A DNA stretch of 64,000 nucleotides from Pseudomonadales bacterium (GCA_028281885.1 JANQJA010000009.1:310001-374000); one strand, 5' to 3'. Shown: positions 1 through 9,257, numbered from the stretch's first letter. Numbers and translations are program-made. The notes: generated by a model from the letters alone, not told the origin.

Positions 1-1649
1 CTAAGTTCTCGTTTAACGTGCAGAATCTCGTAGTCAGACACGTCAGCCAACAGCGCAGCCGAAGCGATGGCATCATCGAGATCGCCAATCGCGTCCACCA
101 GGCCCAGCTCAAGAGCCGTCTGTCCGGACCAGACCTGACCCTGGGCAATGTCGTCGACGGCCTCAACAGGCATGTCACGGCCGCTCGCTACAATGTCGAG
201 AAAACGCCGATAGGTACTGGCGACAGAGATGTTCAGTGTGCTTTCAAGCACCGGATTGATCGGGCGGCTGGGATCAAGCGCACCAGACAGCGCGGTCGTA
301 CCTATACCATCACTGGTGATGCCAAGCTGGGCCAGTGATTGATCGAGGGTTGGCAGGACAACAAAAATCCCAATCGAACCGGTGATGGTTGATGCCTGCG
401 AGAAGATCTTGTTGGCGGTTGCTGCGATCCAGTAGCCGCCGGAAGCAGCGACGCCACTCATTGATACCACGACCGGTTTACCCGCGCGCTGGGTCATGGC
501 CAACTGGGCACGTATACGTTCAGACGCGGCCGCACTGCCACCGGGACTGTCGATTCGCATGACCACAGCCTTGACGGCGTTATTTTCGCGAGCACTTCTG
601 ATCAGGTTTGTGACGGTTTCTCCACCGATGGTCCCATTCGGCTGTTCACCATCGAGAATGGTGCCCTTGGCCGTAATGACGGCGATCTGATTGGCGCCAG
701 GTGTCGGTAATGCAATGGGGGGCCGGGTTGCGCTCAGGTATTCACGAAATCCAATCCGGTTAAAACGCTTGTCTTCGCTGGTACCGACCAGTGAGATTAG
801 TCTTTCATCAAATGCCTCACGCGTCATCAACGCGTCGACCAGTTGCTGATCCAGTGCCAGTTGCAACGAGTTACCATCGGATTGTGCCAGCAACTCATCG
901 TATCTGTTGGTATAGGTGTCAAATGCGTCGGTACTGATACTTCGTTGTGTGGTAATCCCGGTGGCGTACCGGTCCCAAAGTTCACCAAGCCAGCGTCGAT
1001 TGGATGACTTTGCCTGCTCGGACATGTCGTCCCGGGTATAAGGCTCGACGGCGGATTTGAAATCACCGGCGCGAAATACATGTATCTCAACGCTGAGTTT
1101 TTCCAGCGCTGATTTGAAATATAGCGGGAAGCTACCGAATCCGGTCAGGAATACACCGCCAAGTGCCGGGAAGGCATGTTCGTCAAGCAAGACTTCATCG
1201 GCATGTGCAGCCACAAAGTATTGCGACTGACCATAACCTGCACCGAAAGCATAAACTGGTTTTCCCGATTCCCTGAACGACAGGATCGCCCGGCCGATTT
1301 CTTCCAGCATGCTCATGGAAGCGTAAGTGAAGTGATCAAGGCTTAACACCATTGCCTGAATCCGGTCGTCATCGCGGCCCTGATCGATGGCGGCTAGGAC
1401 ATCTGAGAGCAGGGTTTCGGACAGCTGCTCTTCGCTGGTGAGGAGTTGGGATATTGGATCAATACCCTGTTTTTGTTCGACAATCTGGCCGGATGGGTTC
1501 ACAACGAGAACGGCGGTCGACGGAATGGTTTCCGCTTCCTGGCTGCTCAGGCCGATGACAATCGCGATCACGATTGCGATAAACAGCAGGTTCACTGTGA
1601 TATTACGCAGTGCGGATATGCCGTTCCAGATGGCTCGAAACAGTGCCAT
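1..1649 (-). CDS. sppA: Signal peptide peptidase SppA (protease IV, 67K type), 3' end outside window
   Basis: Inner-membrane serine/lysine-dyad protease that degrades cleaved signal peptides. Reading the reverse strand from the ATG at 1649-1647 gives 549 open codons running off the left edge, against about 618 residues in the E. coli protein, so roughly the last 60-70 residues are missing. The N-terminus has one hydrophobic segment at about residues 16-34. The N-terminal half carries the general-base lysine in a GDFKSAVEP motif (K198) and the C-terminal half the nucleophile in GVAASGGYW (S403), matching the K209/S409 spacing of E. coli SppA. The tandem duplicated ClpP-like halves are both present. 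Identification is firm; only the missing C-terminus is unknown. Confidence 0.95.
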   Translation of the reverse strand, partial: MALFRAIWNGISALRNITVNLLFIAIVIAIVIGLSSQEAETIPSTAVLVVNPSGQIVEQKQGIDPISQLLTSEEQLSETLLSDVLAAIDQGRDDDRIQAMVLSLDHFTYASMSMLEEIGRAILSFRESGKPVYAFGAGYGQSQYFVAAHADEVLLDEHAFPALGGVFLTGFGSFPLYFKSALEKLSVEIHVFRAGDFKSAVEPYTRDDMSEQAKSSNRRWLGELWDRYATGITTQRSISTDAFDTYTNRYDELLAQSDGNSLQLALDQQLVDALMTREAFDERLISLVGTSEDKRFNRIGFREYLSATRPPIALPTPGANQIAVITAKGTILDGEQPNGTIGGETVTNLIRSARENNAVKAVVMRIDSPGGSAAASERIRAQLAMTQRAGKPVVVSMSGVAASGGYWIAATANKIFSQASTITGSIGIFVVLPTLDQSLAQLGITSDGIGTTALSGALDPSRPINPVLESTLNISVASTYRRFLDIVASGRDMPVEAVDDIAQGQVWSGQTALELGLVDAIGDLDDAIASAALLADVSDYEILHVKREL

Positions 1650-1683
1650 GATTTACCCTCAGACGATATCGGCGCCTATGCTA

Positions 1684-1918
1684 TCACAGCATATTTGCCT
1701 CTTTGCCCATCTGGATCAGCTGGCGAGAAACCTCTTCAGAACTCCTGGCAAGTAAGCTACGGATGCTCAGCTGTCTGGCGGTTTCGACGTTGGCTCGATT
1801 ATCGTCAAAGAAAAGGATGTTCCGGGGTGGAGTACCTAGGCTCTCAATCACATGATGAAATATGTCCTGATCCGGTTTGAGCACCGCCCAGATCCAGCAG
1901 CACAACGTTTGGAACCAT
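1684..1918 (-). pseudogene. HAD-superfamily hydrolase remnant with internal deletion
   Basis: Two pieces of one HAD hydrolase lie side by side in different frames. From the ATG at 1918 the frame reads MVPNVVLLDLGG, the motif I strand of HAD subfamily IA (normally DLGGVL). A few bases later another frame continues as LKPDQDIFHHVIESLG and NILFFDDNRANVETA, which are the motif III lysine and motif IV acidic regions. In an intact ~200-residue enzyme over 100 residues (cap domain and motif II) separate these parts, so a deletion of a few hundred bases plus a frame change has removed the core. An ORF can be drawn in the second frame from 1947, but its first ~25 residues look like out-of-frame translation. 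Product presumed non-functional. Confidence 0.75.
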
Positions 1919-1983
1919 GACCTCGATGCACTCGTAAAGGCGAACATGGTAACGTTTGTCGGTCAGGCTGACCAACGACTCCG

Positions 1984-2481
1984 ATGACTGAAACAGATCC
2001 CAATGTAGAGATTATGCTGGCTCGGCCAACGGATGCACTGGCACTGGCGGAGATGTCTCGTGATCTGGTGGAAAGTGGTCTGGGATGGAGCTGGAAGCCA
2101 TCAAGAATCCTGTCAATGATTCAACATCCCGAGGCGGTGGTACTGATCGCACGAACTCGTATCGAAACCGCCGGTTTCGCCATCATGGAGTTTCATGACG
2201 AACATGCACATCTCAATCTACTGGCGGTCAAACCTCGTCATCGTCGAGCGGGCGTTGCAAGAGCGTTGCTTGCGTGGCTGGAAAAATCGGCTCGTGTCGC
2301 CGGCCTCTCCCGGATCGTGCTTGAAGTTCGTGACCGTAACCAGGAGGCGCGTGATTTCTACGATAGTATGGGGTTCAAACCGGAAGAAATACTCGACGGC
2401 TATTACCGGGGACGGGAGGATGCGTTGCGAATGGTGCTGGAGCTGATGGCGCCGGAAGTTGCCGCCCAAAGGCCGAAATAA
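1984..2481 (+). CDS. GNAT-family N-acetyltransferase (RimI-like)
   Basis: 165-residue single-domain GCN5-related acetyltransferase. The acetyl-CoA pyrophosphate-binding motif A is visible as LLAVKPRHRRAGVARALLAWLE (R-x-x-G-V-A) at about residues 79-100. It is followed by the LEVRDRNQEARDFYDSMGF segment typical of RimI-like enzymes, which acetylate protein N-termini or small amines. The gene ends 18 bp before murF on the same strand and probably shares its transcript. Substrate cannot be told from sequence; the motif does not show this is ribosomal-protein acetyltransferase RimI itself. Confidence 0.85.
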   Translation: MTETDPNVEIMLARPTDALALAEMSRDLVESGLGWSWKPSRILSMIQHPEAVVLIARTRIETAGFAIMEFHDEHAHLNLLAVKPRHRRAGVARALLAWLEKSARVAGLSRIVLEVRDRNQEARDFYDSMGFKPEEILDGYYRGREDALRMVLELMAPEVAAQRPK

Positions 2482-2499
2482 CATCGTGAACCTAGATTA

Positions 2500-3873
2500 A
2501 TGACCACAACACCGCTATGGCGATGGCGTGAACTGTGTCGGGCAGTCGGCGTTCCCGAAACCGACGGACCCGATGTTGCCAGTATCAGTATCGACTCACG
2601 AGCAGTGGAACCGGGTGCGCTGTTTATCGCGTTGTCGGGCGACCCCGGCCCACGTTTCCATGGCATTGCTGGTGGTCGCGACGGCCATCAGTTTTTGGAT
2701 GACGCGATCAGTGCCGGTGCGGTTGGGGTGATGGTGAAGCCAGGCACCCATGCCAATGTCCCGACACTGTCAGTGGCGGATACGCTTGATGGTCTCTGGT
2801 CACTCGGCATCGCATCCCGGGATCGAATGCAGGGACAGGTGACGGCCATCACGGGCAGCGCCGGAAAGACCACCGCCAGACAATGGCTTGAAAAGATTCT
2901 GACGGCGCAGGCTGTGTGTCATGCCTCGACAGGCAGCTTTAATAACCATTGGGGCGTCCCCCTGTCTCTCGCAAGGATGCCGCGAGATGTTGAGTTTGGT
3001 GTGTTTGAAGTCGGCACCAATCACCCCGGAGAGATCGGCCCGCTGTCGCGCATGGTCTCTCCCCAGGTGGCGCTATTGCTGAATGTGCTGCCTGCACATA
3101 TCGGCAACTTTGCAAACCTGGCCGCCTTGAGAGAAGAGAAGCTTTCGATTGCTGCCGGGCTTGGTCCGTCGGGTACCCTGGTCCTGCCCGTGGAACTGGC
3201 ATCCGAAGTACAGAACAGGCGGGTATTGGCATTTGGTACTGACGCCAGCGCCGACATCCGCGGTGAGGTCAACATGTTGGCGGACGGTATGGCGCTCACC
3301 TTCCGGGCGGGGAACAAGACGTGGGAAACCAGTCTTCCAGTCACTGGCGAGCATAGAGCGAGCACTGCACTGGCTGTCTTCGCGACGCTCTACGCGCTCG
3401 GTGCCGGTCTCGATGCGGCGATGGATGTTTTCCCCCAACTGGATTTGCCAGCGGGACGCGGCGATCGACGTGAGATGGCCAGCGCGGTCATCATCGATGA
3501 TAGCTATAACGCCAATCCGGTCAGTATGCAGTTTGCGCTTCGCTCACTGGCCGCCGAACCTGGCCCCCGAATCGCCATTCTCGGGGAGATGCTTGAACTG
3601 GGCGCAGACGGGCCGGCACTCCACGCGGGCATCGAGCAGGACTGCGGTGACCTCGATGGCGTGATCACGGTGGGCGAGGGCTTTGCAGACTGGGGCGCTG
3701 GCCTGGGAGACCGGTATTGGCAGCATGCGTCCGGTGCGAACGAAATAGACCTCGATGCACTGACTGCGAGGCTCCGGGATCAACGACCGACGGTGCTCGT
3801 CAAGGGGTCCAACAAGGTGTTCTGGGCCCACGGTTTTGTCGATCAGCTGGCCCGGGCGCTTGAGTCCAACTGA
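2500..3873 (+). CDS. murF: UDP-N-acetylmuramoyl-tripeptide--D-alanyl-D-alanine ligase (MurF), alphaproteobacterial-like
   Basis: Cytoplasmic ATP-dependent Mur ligase adding D-Ala-D-Ala to UDP-MurNAc-tripeptide. 457 residues, normal for MurF. Visible: N-terminal Mur ligase domain (SIDSRAVEPGALFIAL, ~30-45), P-loop ITGSAGKTT (~119-127), central FNNHWGVPLSLARMP and FEVGTNHPGEIGPL segments, and the C-terminal DDSYNANPVSM motif (~330). The NNHWGVPLSLARMP and PAGRGDRRE wording recalls alphaproteobacterial MurF rather than the gammaproteobacterial form. No other mra/dcw gene is adjacent; neighbours are a GNAT and a MoaA-like radical SAM enzyme. It could be the only MurF, a transferred copy, or a paralogue with another substrate. 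The family is certain, the exact substrate less so. Confidence 0.85.
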   Translation: MTTTPLWRWRELCRAVGVPETDGPDVASISIDSRAVEPGALFIALSGDPGPRFHGIAGGRDGHQFLDDAISAGAVGVMVKPGTHANVPTLSVADTLDGLWSLGIASRDRMQGQVTAITGSAGKTTARQWLEKILTAQAVCHASTGSFNNHWGVPLSLARMPRDVEFGVFEVGTNHPGEIGPLSRMVSPQVALLLNVLPAHIGNFANLAALREEKLSIAAGLGPSGTLVLPVELASEVQNRRVLAFGTDASADIRGEVNMLADGMALTFRAGNKTWETSLPVTGEHRASTALAVFATLYALGAGLDAAMDVFPQLDLPAGRGDRREMASAVIIDDSYNANPVSMQFALRSLAAEPGPRIAILGEMLELGADGPALHAGIEQDCGDLDGVITVGEGFADWGAGLGDRYWQHASGANEIDLDALTARLRDQRPTVLVKGSNKVFWAHGFVDQLARALESN

Positions 3874-3923
3874 AGCGATCCCCATATCCATGACATAATC
3901 GCGCTCTGTTCAGAGGAAGCTAT

Positions 3924-4886
3924 ATGATCGTCGACCGCCTCGGGCGCCGTTTCAGAAATCTTCGGGTCAGCCTGACGGCGGCCTGTAACTATGCCTGCAC
4001 CTACTGCGTGCCTGACGGCAAGCGATTGATGCCGGCTAAGAACGAATTGGGTGCGGATGAAATCCTTGTCCTGGTCACATTGCTGCAGCAAGCGGCAGGA
4101 ATCGACAAACTCCGAATCACTGGAGGTGAGCCGCTTATTTCGCCCAAGTTTGATGAGTTCCTGCAGGGCGTTATGCAACTGGGTTTGGATGATGTCAGTC
4201 TGACGACCAATGGCCAGTTCCTGACCCAAAAACGTGATGTCATCGTCGATTCGGGTATCCGTCGAATCAATGTGAGCCTTGATACGCTCGTGGCGGAGAA
4301 GTTTCGTGATATTGCTCGGAGCGGTGACCTGGCAACGGTCCTCGCAGGCATTGATCAGATGCTGGAGGCGGGAGTTAAGGTCAAGATCAATATGGTTCCC
4401 CTGCGCACGAAGAACGGCGATGAGATCGTGTCGATGTTGGACTACTGCCTTGAGCGCGGTATCGAACTTCGATACATCGAGCTGATGCGTATGGGGCACT
4501 TGCTGCATGGGAATCAGTTTCAGGCGGACTATATGTCGATGGCGTCACTGCTGGACCTGATCGGTGAAAAATACGAATTCTCCCGGACAGATGCGCCGTT
4601 TGACTCGACCGCGGTCAGGTTCCAGATCCCGGACCGGGGTGTGTTCGGAATTATCGCGAACGAAAGCGAACCTTTCTGCAAGTCCTGTACACGACTCCGC
4701 CTTTCGTCAGACGGTCATCTTTATGGCTGTTTGTCCAATAGCAGAAATCAGTACGTCGGCGACCTGATTCATGAGTCGACGCCCATCGCCCTGTCAAAAC
4801 TTCAGTCCATGTTGATGTCCGCGCTGGAAGACAAGAAGCTGGCATTCGAGGGCGAGGTCACTGTCATGAAATTTATTGGTGGGTAA
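3924..4886 (+). CDS. moaA: MoaA-family radical SAM protein (probable GTP 3',8-cyclase)
   Basis: 320 residues. The N-terminal radical-SAM cluster motif is CNYACTYC (~residues 22-29), followed by RITGGEPL. A C-terminal second Fe-S site CKSCTRLRLSSDGHLYGC contains the R-x-R-like GTP-binding arginines of MoaA, and the protein ends in Gly-Gly, as MoaA does. MoaA performs the first step of molybdenum-cofactor synthesis, converting GTP to 3',8-cH2GTP. Several segments are divergent from E. coli MoaA (for example NVSLDTLVAEKF), and no other moa/moe gene is nearby, so a paralogue with a related substrate is possible. It starts 50 bp after murF on the same strand; the ATG follows an AGAGGAAG-like ribosome site. 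Confidence 0.75.
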   Translation: MIVDRLGRRFRNLRVSLTAACNYACTYCVPDGKRLMPAKNELGADEILVLVTLLQQAAGIDKLRITGGEPLISPKFDEFLQGVMQLGLDDVSLTTNGQFLTQKRDVIVDSGIRRINVSLDTLVAEKFRDIARSGDLATVLAGIDQMLEAGVKVKINMVPLRTKNGDEIVSMLDYCLERGIELRYIELMRMGHLLHGNQFQADYMSMASLLDLIGEKYEFSRTDAPFDSTAVRFQIPDRGVFGIIANESEPFCKSCTRLRLSSDGHLYGCLSNSRNQYVGDLIHESTPIALSKLQSMLMSALEDKKLAFEGEVTVMKFIGG

Positions 4887-4949
4887 ATTGCCAAGGCAAT
4901 TTACGCCGCTGAAACGAGGGGCTCTGTCCCCGAGTGTTGACTCAGCGGC
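4884..4949. repeat. Two consecutive perfect inverted repeats between moaA-like gene and DUF1285 gene
   Basis: TAAATTGCC-AA-GGCAATTTA (4884-4903) is a perfect 20-bp palindrome that begins with the TAA stop codon of the radical-SAM gene. One base later GCCGCTGA (4905-4912) pairs exactly with TCAGCGGC (4942-4949), enclosing a smaller GGGG/CCCC stem (4918-4921 with 4928-4931). There is no U-tract after either, so they are not canonical intrinsic terminators. They could be an mRNA-stabilising or attenuating structure or a protein-binding dyad. Seen directly; function unknown. Confidence 0.7.
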
Positions 4950-4997
4950 TGGTGATTGACGTTTGTACTGACCTGAACCGAACAAGGGTATAGAGCC

Positions 4998-5567
4998 ATG
5001 CCGGATGCCTCATATTCATTGCTGGCCCAGCTCGAGTCTGTCAAAGATCTCGCTCATCCTCCATTGCATCTCTGGAATCCGGACACCGTCAAGGATATTG
5101 ATCTGGTGATTCGCCGTAGCGGCGTCTGGGAACATGAAGGTTCAGCCATCACCCGGCCACGACTGGTTCGTTTATTTTCAACGGTACTTCGCAGGGAAGG
5201 CGATGACTATTTCCTCGTGACGCCGGTAGAAAAATGCCGGATCAAGGTAGAAGACGCGCCTTTTTTGGCAATCGCGGTAGAACAATCGGGAGAAGGGGCG
5301 AGCCAGAATCTGAGATTCACAACCAACGTTGCTGAAGATGTGATTGCCGGCATGAACCATCCGATTCGGGTGGAAGTTGACGCAGCAACCGGTGAACCGG
5401 CGCCCTACATTCTGATACGAGAGGATCTATGGGCTCTGATCAGTCGCAGCGTCTATTACGAAATGATCGAGTATCTTGCTGAAGGTGAGGTCGATGGCAC
5501 TCCGTGGCTGGGGTGGTGGAGTGATGGCGAGTTCTTTGGGGCGAGTCCTGCCAATGATCTGGCCTGA
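4998..5567 (+). CDS. DUF1285 family protein
   Basis: 189 residues, no signal peptide or membrane segment. The N-terminal HPPLHLWNPDTVKDIDLVIRRSGVW and the central RPRLVRLFSTVLRREGDDYFLVTPVEKCRI are the hallmark blocks of DUF1285, a family widespread in Gamma- and Alphaproteobacteria. The domain has a structural-genomics fold but no assigned biochemical function that I know of. The ATG follows a structured 111-bp spacer after the MoaA-like gene, so co-transcription is possible but attenuated. Function not assignable from sequence. Confidence 0.85.
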   Translation: MPDASYSLLAQLESVKDLAHPPLHLWNPDTVKDIDLVIRRSGVWEHEGSAITRPRLVRLFSTVLRREGDDYFLVTPVEKCRIKVEDAPFLAIAVEQSGEGASQNLRFTTNVAEDVIAGMNHPIRVEVDAATGEPAPYILIREDLWALISRSVYYEMIEYLAEGEVDGTPWLGWWSDGEFFGASPANDLA

Positions 5568-5650
5568 TATTGCTGGTTAAGGCTCCGAGCCAGGAGGAGC
5601 TGATTCCTGGCTCGCCTGCGACGCTTCCGGCACTGGTCGCCGGTTGACGC

Positions 5651-7318
5651 CTACATGTTGCCGTAGTTCGGCCCGCCTGTCCCTTCCGGTACAACCCAGG
5701 TGATGTTCTGGGCCGGGTCCTTGATGTCGCAGGTTTTACAGTGAATGCAATTTTGCGCGTTGATCTTGAATTGCCTGTCACCCTGCTCATTCTCCACGAC
5801 TTCGTAAACCCCGGCAGGACAGTATCGCTGCGCGGGCTCATCATACAGCGGCAGGTTGCTGCCGATGGGAATCGCACTGTCACCAAGCTGCAGGTGACAG
5901 GGCTGATCTTCTTCGTGGTTGGTGTTCGTCAAAAATACGCTCGACAGTTTGTCAAAGCTAATCACCCCGTCGGGTTTCGGGTACTCCGGTTTGGTCGACT
6001 TCGATGCGAGCTTCAGTTTGGAATAGTCTGGTGCGGGATCTTTCAGCGTGAAAGGCAGGCGCCCACGAAAGATGTACTGATCGATCCACGCAAGCGCGGC
6101 ACCAAGGAACAGGCCAAACTTGTGTTGCATCGGCATGGTGTTGCGTGCGGTGTACAGCTCTTCATACAGCCAGGAGGCCTTGTAGGCGGCCGGATAGCTC
6201 TCCAGTTCTTCACCGCTCTCAGATCCGTCCTTAACGGCCGCATAGACCGACTCGGCCGCGAGCATGCCCGACTTCATGGCGGTATGCGATCCCTTTTGTT
6301 TCAGGTTGTTGAGAAAACCTGCATCGTCGCCAACCAGCAGTCCACCCGGCATGGTCAGTTTAGGTAACGACTGGTAGCCGCCTTTGACGACAGCTCGCGC
6401 ACCATAGGAAATTCGTTTTCCGCCTTCCAGGAACCTGCGGATGGTCTTTTGATGCTTCCAGCGCTGAAACTCATCGAAAGGACTCAGGTGCGGATTTTTG
6501 TAGCCAAGATCGACAATCAGACCAAGTGCGACCTGGTTATTTTCCATATGATAGAGATAGGACCCGCCCAGTGTTTCACCCGGGAAATGACCCAGCGGCC
6601 AGCCTACCGTGTGCAGCACCTTGCCGGGTACATGTTTGTCCGGAGCAATCTCCCAGATCTCCTTGAAACCGATACCGTAATGCTGGGTATCCGAGTCTTT
6701 CGTCAGATCGAATTTTTCAATCAATTGTTTACCGAGATGGCCGCGGCAGCCTTCGGCAAAAACCGTGTACCTGGCGTGCAGTTCGTATCCGGGCTGAAAG
6801 GTGGGTTTCTGCCCGCCATCCATGCCGATACCCATATCACCGGTGGCAACACCCTTGATTGACCCGTCATCGCCATAGAGCACTTCGCTTGCAGCGAATC
6901 CCGGGAATAGCATGACGCCAAGTTCCTCGGCCTGTTCGCCCAGCCAGCGGCACAGGTTGCCGAGGCTGATGGCGTGACTTTCGCTGGAGTTGTGCAGGGC
7001 AGGGGGGATAAACAATCCTGGCATTCGCAGTCCCTGTTCCTGGTCTACCAGGTAATAGACCTCGTCTTCTGTGACCGGGTTGTTGACCGGAGCGCCTTTT
7101 TCCTTCCAATCGGGAATCAGTTCGTTCAGGGCGCGGGGCTCAAACACGGCCCCGGACAATATGTGGGCCCCAATTTCGGAGCCTTTCTCGACGAGACAGA
7201 CAGTGAATTCGTCGCCAGATTCCGCGGCCAGCTGGGCGAATCGGATCGCGGTTGCGAGTCCCGCTGGTCCGCCACCAACGACTACCATGTCAAATTCCAT
7301 GGATTCTCTTTCTGTCAC
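5651..7318 (-). CDS. Electron transfer flavoprotein-ubiquinone oxidoreductase
   Basis: 555 residues, the usual ETF-QO length. Membrane-associated FAD and [4Fe-4S] enzyme passing electrons from reduced ETF to ubiquinone. The N-terminal dinucleotide-binding fold VVVGGGPAGLATAIRFA (~12-28) binds FAD. The C-terminus has the cluster ligands CPAGVYEV and CIHCKTCDIKDP (~530-540) and ends in the characteristic GGPNYGNM. The start at 7318 gives MTERESMEFDMVVVGGG; Met7 is an alternative. It is divergent from etfBA across a 258-bp spacer, placing all three ETF-pathway genes together, as in fatty-acid or amino-acid oxidising bacteria. Confidence 0.96.
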   Translation of the reverse strand: MTERESMEFDMVVVGGGPAGLATAIRFAQLAAESGDEFTVCLVEKGSEIGAHILSGAVFEPRALNELIPDWKEKGAPVNNPVTEDEVYYLVDQEQGLRMPGLFIPPALHNSSESHAISLGNLCRWLGEQAEELGVMLFPGFAASEVLYGDDGSIKGVATGDMGIGMDGGQKPTFQPGYELHARYTVFAEGCRGHLGKQLIEKFDLTKDSDTQHYGIGFKEIWEIAPDKHVPGKVLHTVGWPLGHFPGETLGGSYLYHMENNQVALGLIVDLGYKNPHLSPFDEFQRWKHQKTIRRFLEGGKRISYGARAVVKGGYQSLPKLTMPGGLLVGDDAGFLNNLKQKGSHTAMKSGMLAAESVYAAVKDGSESGEELESYPAAYKASWLYEELYTARNTMPMQHKFGLFLGAALAWIDQYIFRGRLPFTLKDPAPDYSKLKLASKSTKPEYPKPDGVISFDKLSSVFLTNTNHEEDQPCHLQLGDSAIPIGSNLPLYDEPAQRYCPAGVYEVVENEQGDRQFKINAQNCIHCKTCDIKDPAQNITWVVPEGTGGPNYGNM

Positions 7319-7576
7319 GACTTACTCCACTTCGGATGAACGCTACATTGTATGAAATCGGTCATTCCAAGGGAAATAGAAGCCAGTGATTGGCAGTCAT
7401 TTGCAGTTTGTAATCAGCGGCTTGCGAGCTTGTCATGAGTAACCTTTGCAGATTGACCGGGATGTATGAAACCGGCAGAATACGCGCTTCGTGAATGGGC
7501 CGCGCCCCAGAAATATAGCGATCCAAGTGTCGCCGTCCCTTCTTTTGAGTTTCTAAAATCTAGTTAGAGGAATCGC
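7319..7576. other. Divergent intergenic region between ETF-QO and etfBA
   Basis: 258 bp without a gene. It must hold the promoters for both directions. The only clear element is the etfB ribosome site (AGTTAGAGGAATCGC before the ATG). A 19-codon ORF at 7436 has no supporting features. I see no strong dyad or recognisable operator. Confidence 0.5.
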
Positions 7577-8326
7577 ATGAAAGTTCTGGTAACTGCGAAG
7601 CGCGTTGTCGATTACAACGTCAATGTGCGCGTACTGAATGATCACACTGGCGTTGATTTGAACAATGTCAAAATGTCGGTCAACCCTTTTGATGAAATTG
7701 CCATTGAGGAAGCTGTTCGACTCAAGGAAGCGGGCAAGGTGGAAGAAGTGATCGTCGCTTCGGTAGGACCCAAGACCGCTGCCGAGCAGATCCGGACCGC
7801 CCTGGCACTGGGCGCTGACCGTGGCATCCTGATTGAGACCGATGAAGATGTTCAGCCGCTCGGCATTGCGAAACTGTTGAGAGCGGTGGTCGAGAAGGAA
7901 TCGCCCTCGCTGGTCATCACCGGTAAGCAGGCGATTGATGGCGATAATGGCCAGACCGGCCAGATGCTTGCCGCTTTGCTGGGATGGGGGCAGGCGACCT
8001 ATGCCAATGAATTGGAACTCGGCGATTCAAGTGCGACTGTCAGCCGTGAGATCGATGGTGGCCTCGAAACACTCGAAGTGAAGTTGCCAGCCGTGATTAC
8101 GACCGACCTGCGTCTGAACGAACCGCGTTATGCCTCGCTGCCGAACATCATGAAGGCAAAGAAAAAGCCGATGGATACATACACACCTGATGACCTGGGC
8201 GTCGATGCAACACCCCGGGTGAAAACAATCAAGGTTGAGCCGCCACCCGAGCGTCAGGCCGGTATCATCGTCGAGTCCGTCGACGAACTAATTTCGAAAC
8301 TCAAGAACGAAGCGAAGGTAATCTGA
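7577..8326 (+). CDS. etfB: Electron transfer flavoprotein beta subunit
   Basis: 249 residues, standard for EtfB. The family signature is visible as the N-terminal [18 protein letters not shown], then [21 protein letters not shown]. The AMP-binding region includes [22 protein letters not shown], and [29 protein letters not shown] is the ETF beta recognition-loop signature. It forms the soluble heterodimer with EtfA, carrying FAD and structural AMP, and collects electrons from acyl-CoA and related dehydrogenases. One base separates its stop from the etfA ATG, indicating translational coupling. A good ribosome site (TTAGAGGAATC) precedes the ATG. Confidence 0.97.
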   Translation: MKVLVTAKRVVDYNVNVRVLNDHTGVDLNNVKMSVNPFDEIAIEEAVRLKEAGKVEEVIVASVGPKTAAEQIRTALALGADRGILIETDEDVQPLGIAKLLRAVVEKESPSLVITGKQAIDGDNGQTGQMLAALLGWGQATYANELELGDSSATVSREIDGGLETLEVKLPAVITTDLRLNEPRYASLPNIMKAKKKPMDTYTPDDLGVDATPRVKTIKVEPPPERQAGIIVESVDELISKLKNEAKVI

Positions 8327-8327
8327 C

Positions 8328-9257
8328 ATGACGACCCTGGTAATTGCAGATCATGATAACGAGTCGATCAAAGCCGCGACCCTGGTTACCGTAGCAGCCG
8401 CCAAAGAGATTGGTGGTGATATTGAGGTCCTGGTTGCAGGTGACAACTGTGGTGCTGCCGGAGAAGGTGCCGCCAAGATTGACGGTGTTTCCAAGGTACT
8501 GGTAGCAGATAATGCCGCCTACGGTCATCAGCTGGCTGAAAATATTGCAGAACTGATTGCCGAGATCGGCCGAAACTACTCCCATATATTGACGTCCGCG
8601 ACCACCACCGGTAAGAATTTCATGCCTCGCGTCGCTGCACTGCTGGATGTTGCCCAGATATCGGAAATTGTGGCGGTTGTCAGCGACGATACGTTCCAGC
8701 GTCCGATCTACGCCGGTAACGCGATTGCAACCGTACAGTCGTCCGACGAGATCAAGGTGATCACGGTCCGTGGCACGGCATTCGATGCGGTTGGCGCAGA
8801 AGGAGGCACCGCAACTGTTGAGTCCCTGGATGTGGCCAAGGACGCAGGCATATCGACCTGGATGAAAGAAGACATCGTGGAACTGGATCGACCGGAGCTG
8901 ACAGCCGCGAAGATCATTATTTCCGGCGGGCGCGGCATGCAGAACGGCGAGAATTTCAAGCTACTTGAATCTGTCGCTGACAAGTTGGGTGCTGCCATCG
9001 GCGCATCCAGAGCAGCGGTCGACGCGGGTTTCGTGCCGAACGACATGCAGGTGGGTCAGACGGGCAAGATCGTTGCGCCGGAGTTGTACATTGCCGTAGG
9101 GATCAGCGGCGCGATCCAGCATCTGGCGGGAATGAAAGACTCCAAGGTCATTGTTGCCATCAACAAGGACGAGGACGCACCGATCTTCCAGGTTTCTGAC
9201 TATGGACTGGTCGCCGACCTGTTCAAGGCAGTGCCGGAATTCGACGAGAAGCTCTGA
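8328..9257 (+). CDS. etfA: Electron transfer flavoprotein alpha subunit
   Basis: 309 residues, typical EtfA. N-terminal domain [25 protein letters not shown]-terminal FAD domain with [70 protein letters not shown], where the arginine and the VGQTGK and GISGAIQH blocks contact FAD. Partner of EtfB in passing electrons to the ETF-QO encoded divergently upstream. Convergent with cysK, 33 bp apart, with no obvious terminator between. Confidence 0.97.
   Translation: MTTLVIADHDNESIKAATLVTVAAAKEIGGDIEVLVAGDNCGAAGEGAAKIDGVSKVLVADNAAYGHQLAENIAELIAEIGRNYSHILTSATTTGKNFMPRVAALLDVAQISEIVAVVSDDTFQRPIYAGNAIATVQSSDEIKVITVRGTAFDAVGAEGGTATVESLDVAKDAGISTWMKEDIVELDRPELTAAKIIISGGRGMQNGENFKLLESVADKLGAAIGASRAAVDAGFVPNDMQVGQTGKIVAPELYIAVGISGAIQHLAGMKDSKVIVAINKDEDAPIFQVSDYGLVADLFKAVPEFDEKL

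Noticed and set aside
1446-1880. Plus-strand 144-residue frame over sppA and the HAD remnant
   Set aside because: Antisense shadow of sppA and the HAD remnant with no family features or ribosome site.
4884-4949. Molybdenum-cofactor riboswitch near the MoaA-like gene
   Set aside because: It lies downstream of the gene, is too small, and lacks the multi-stem layout of the Moco motif; only simple palindromes are visible.
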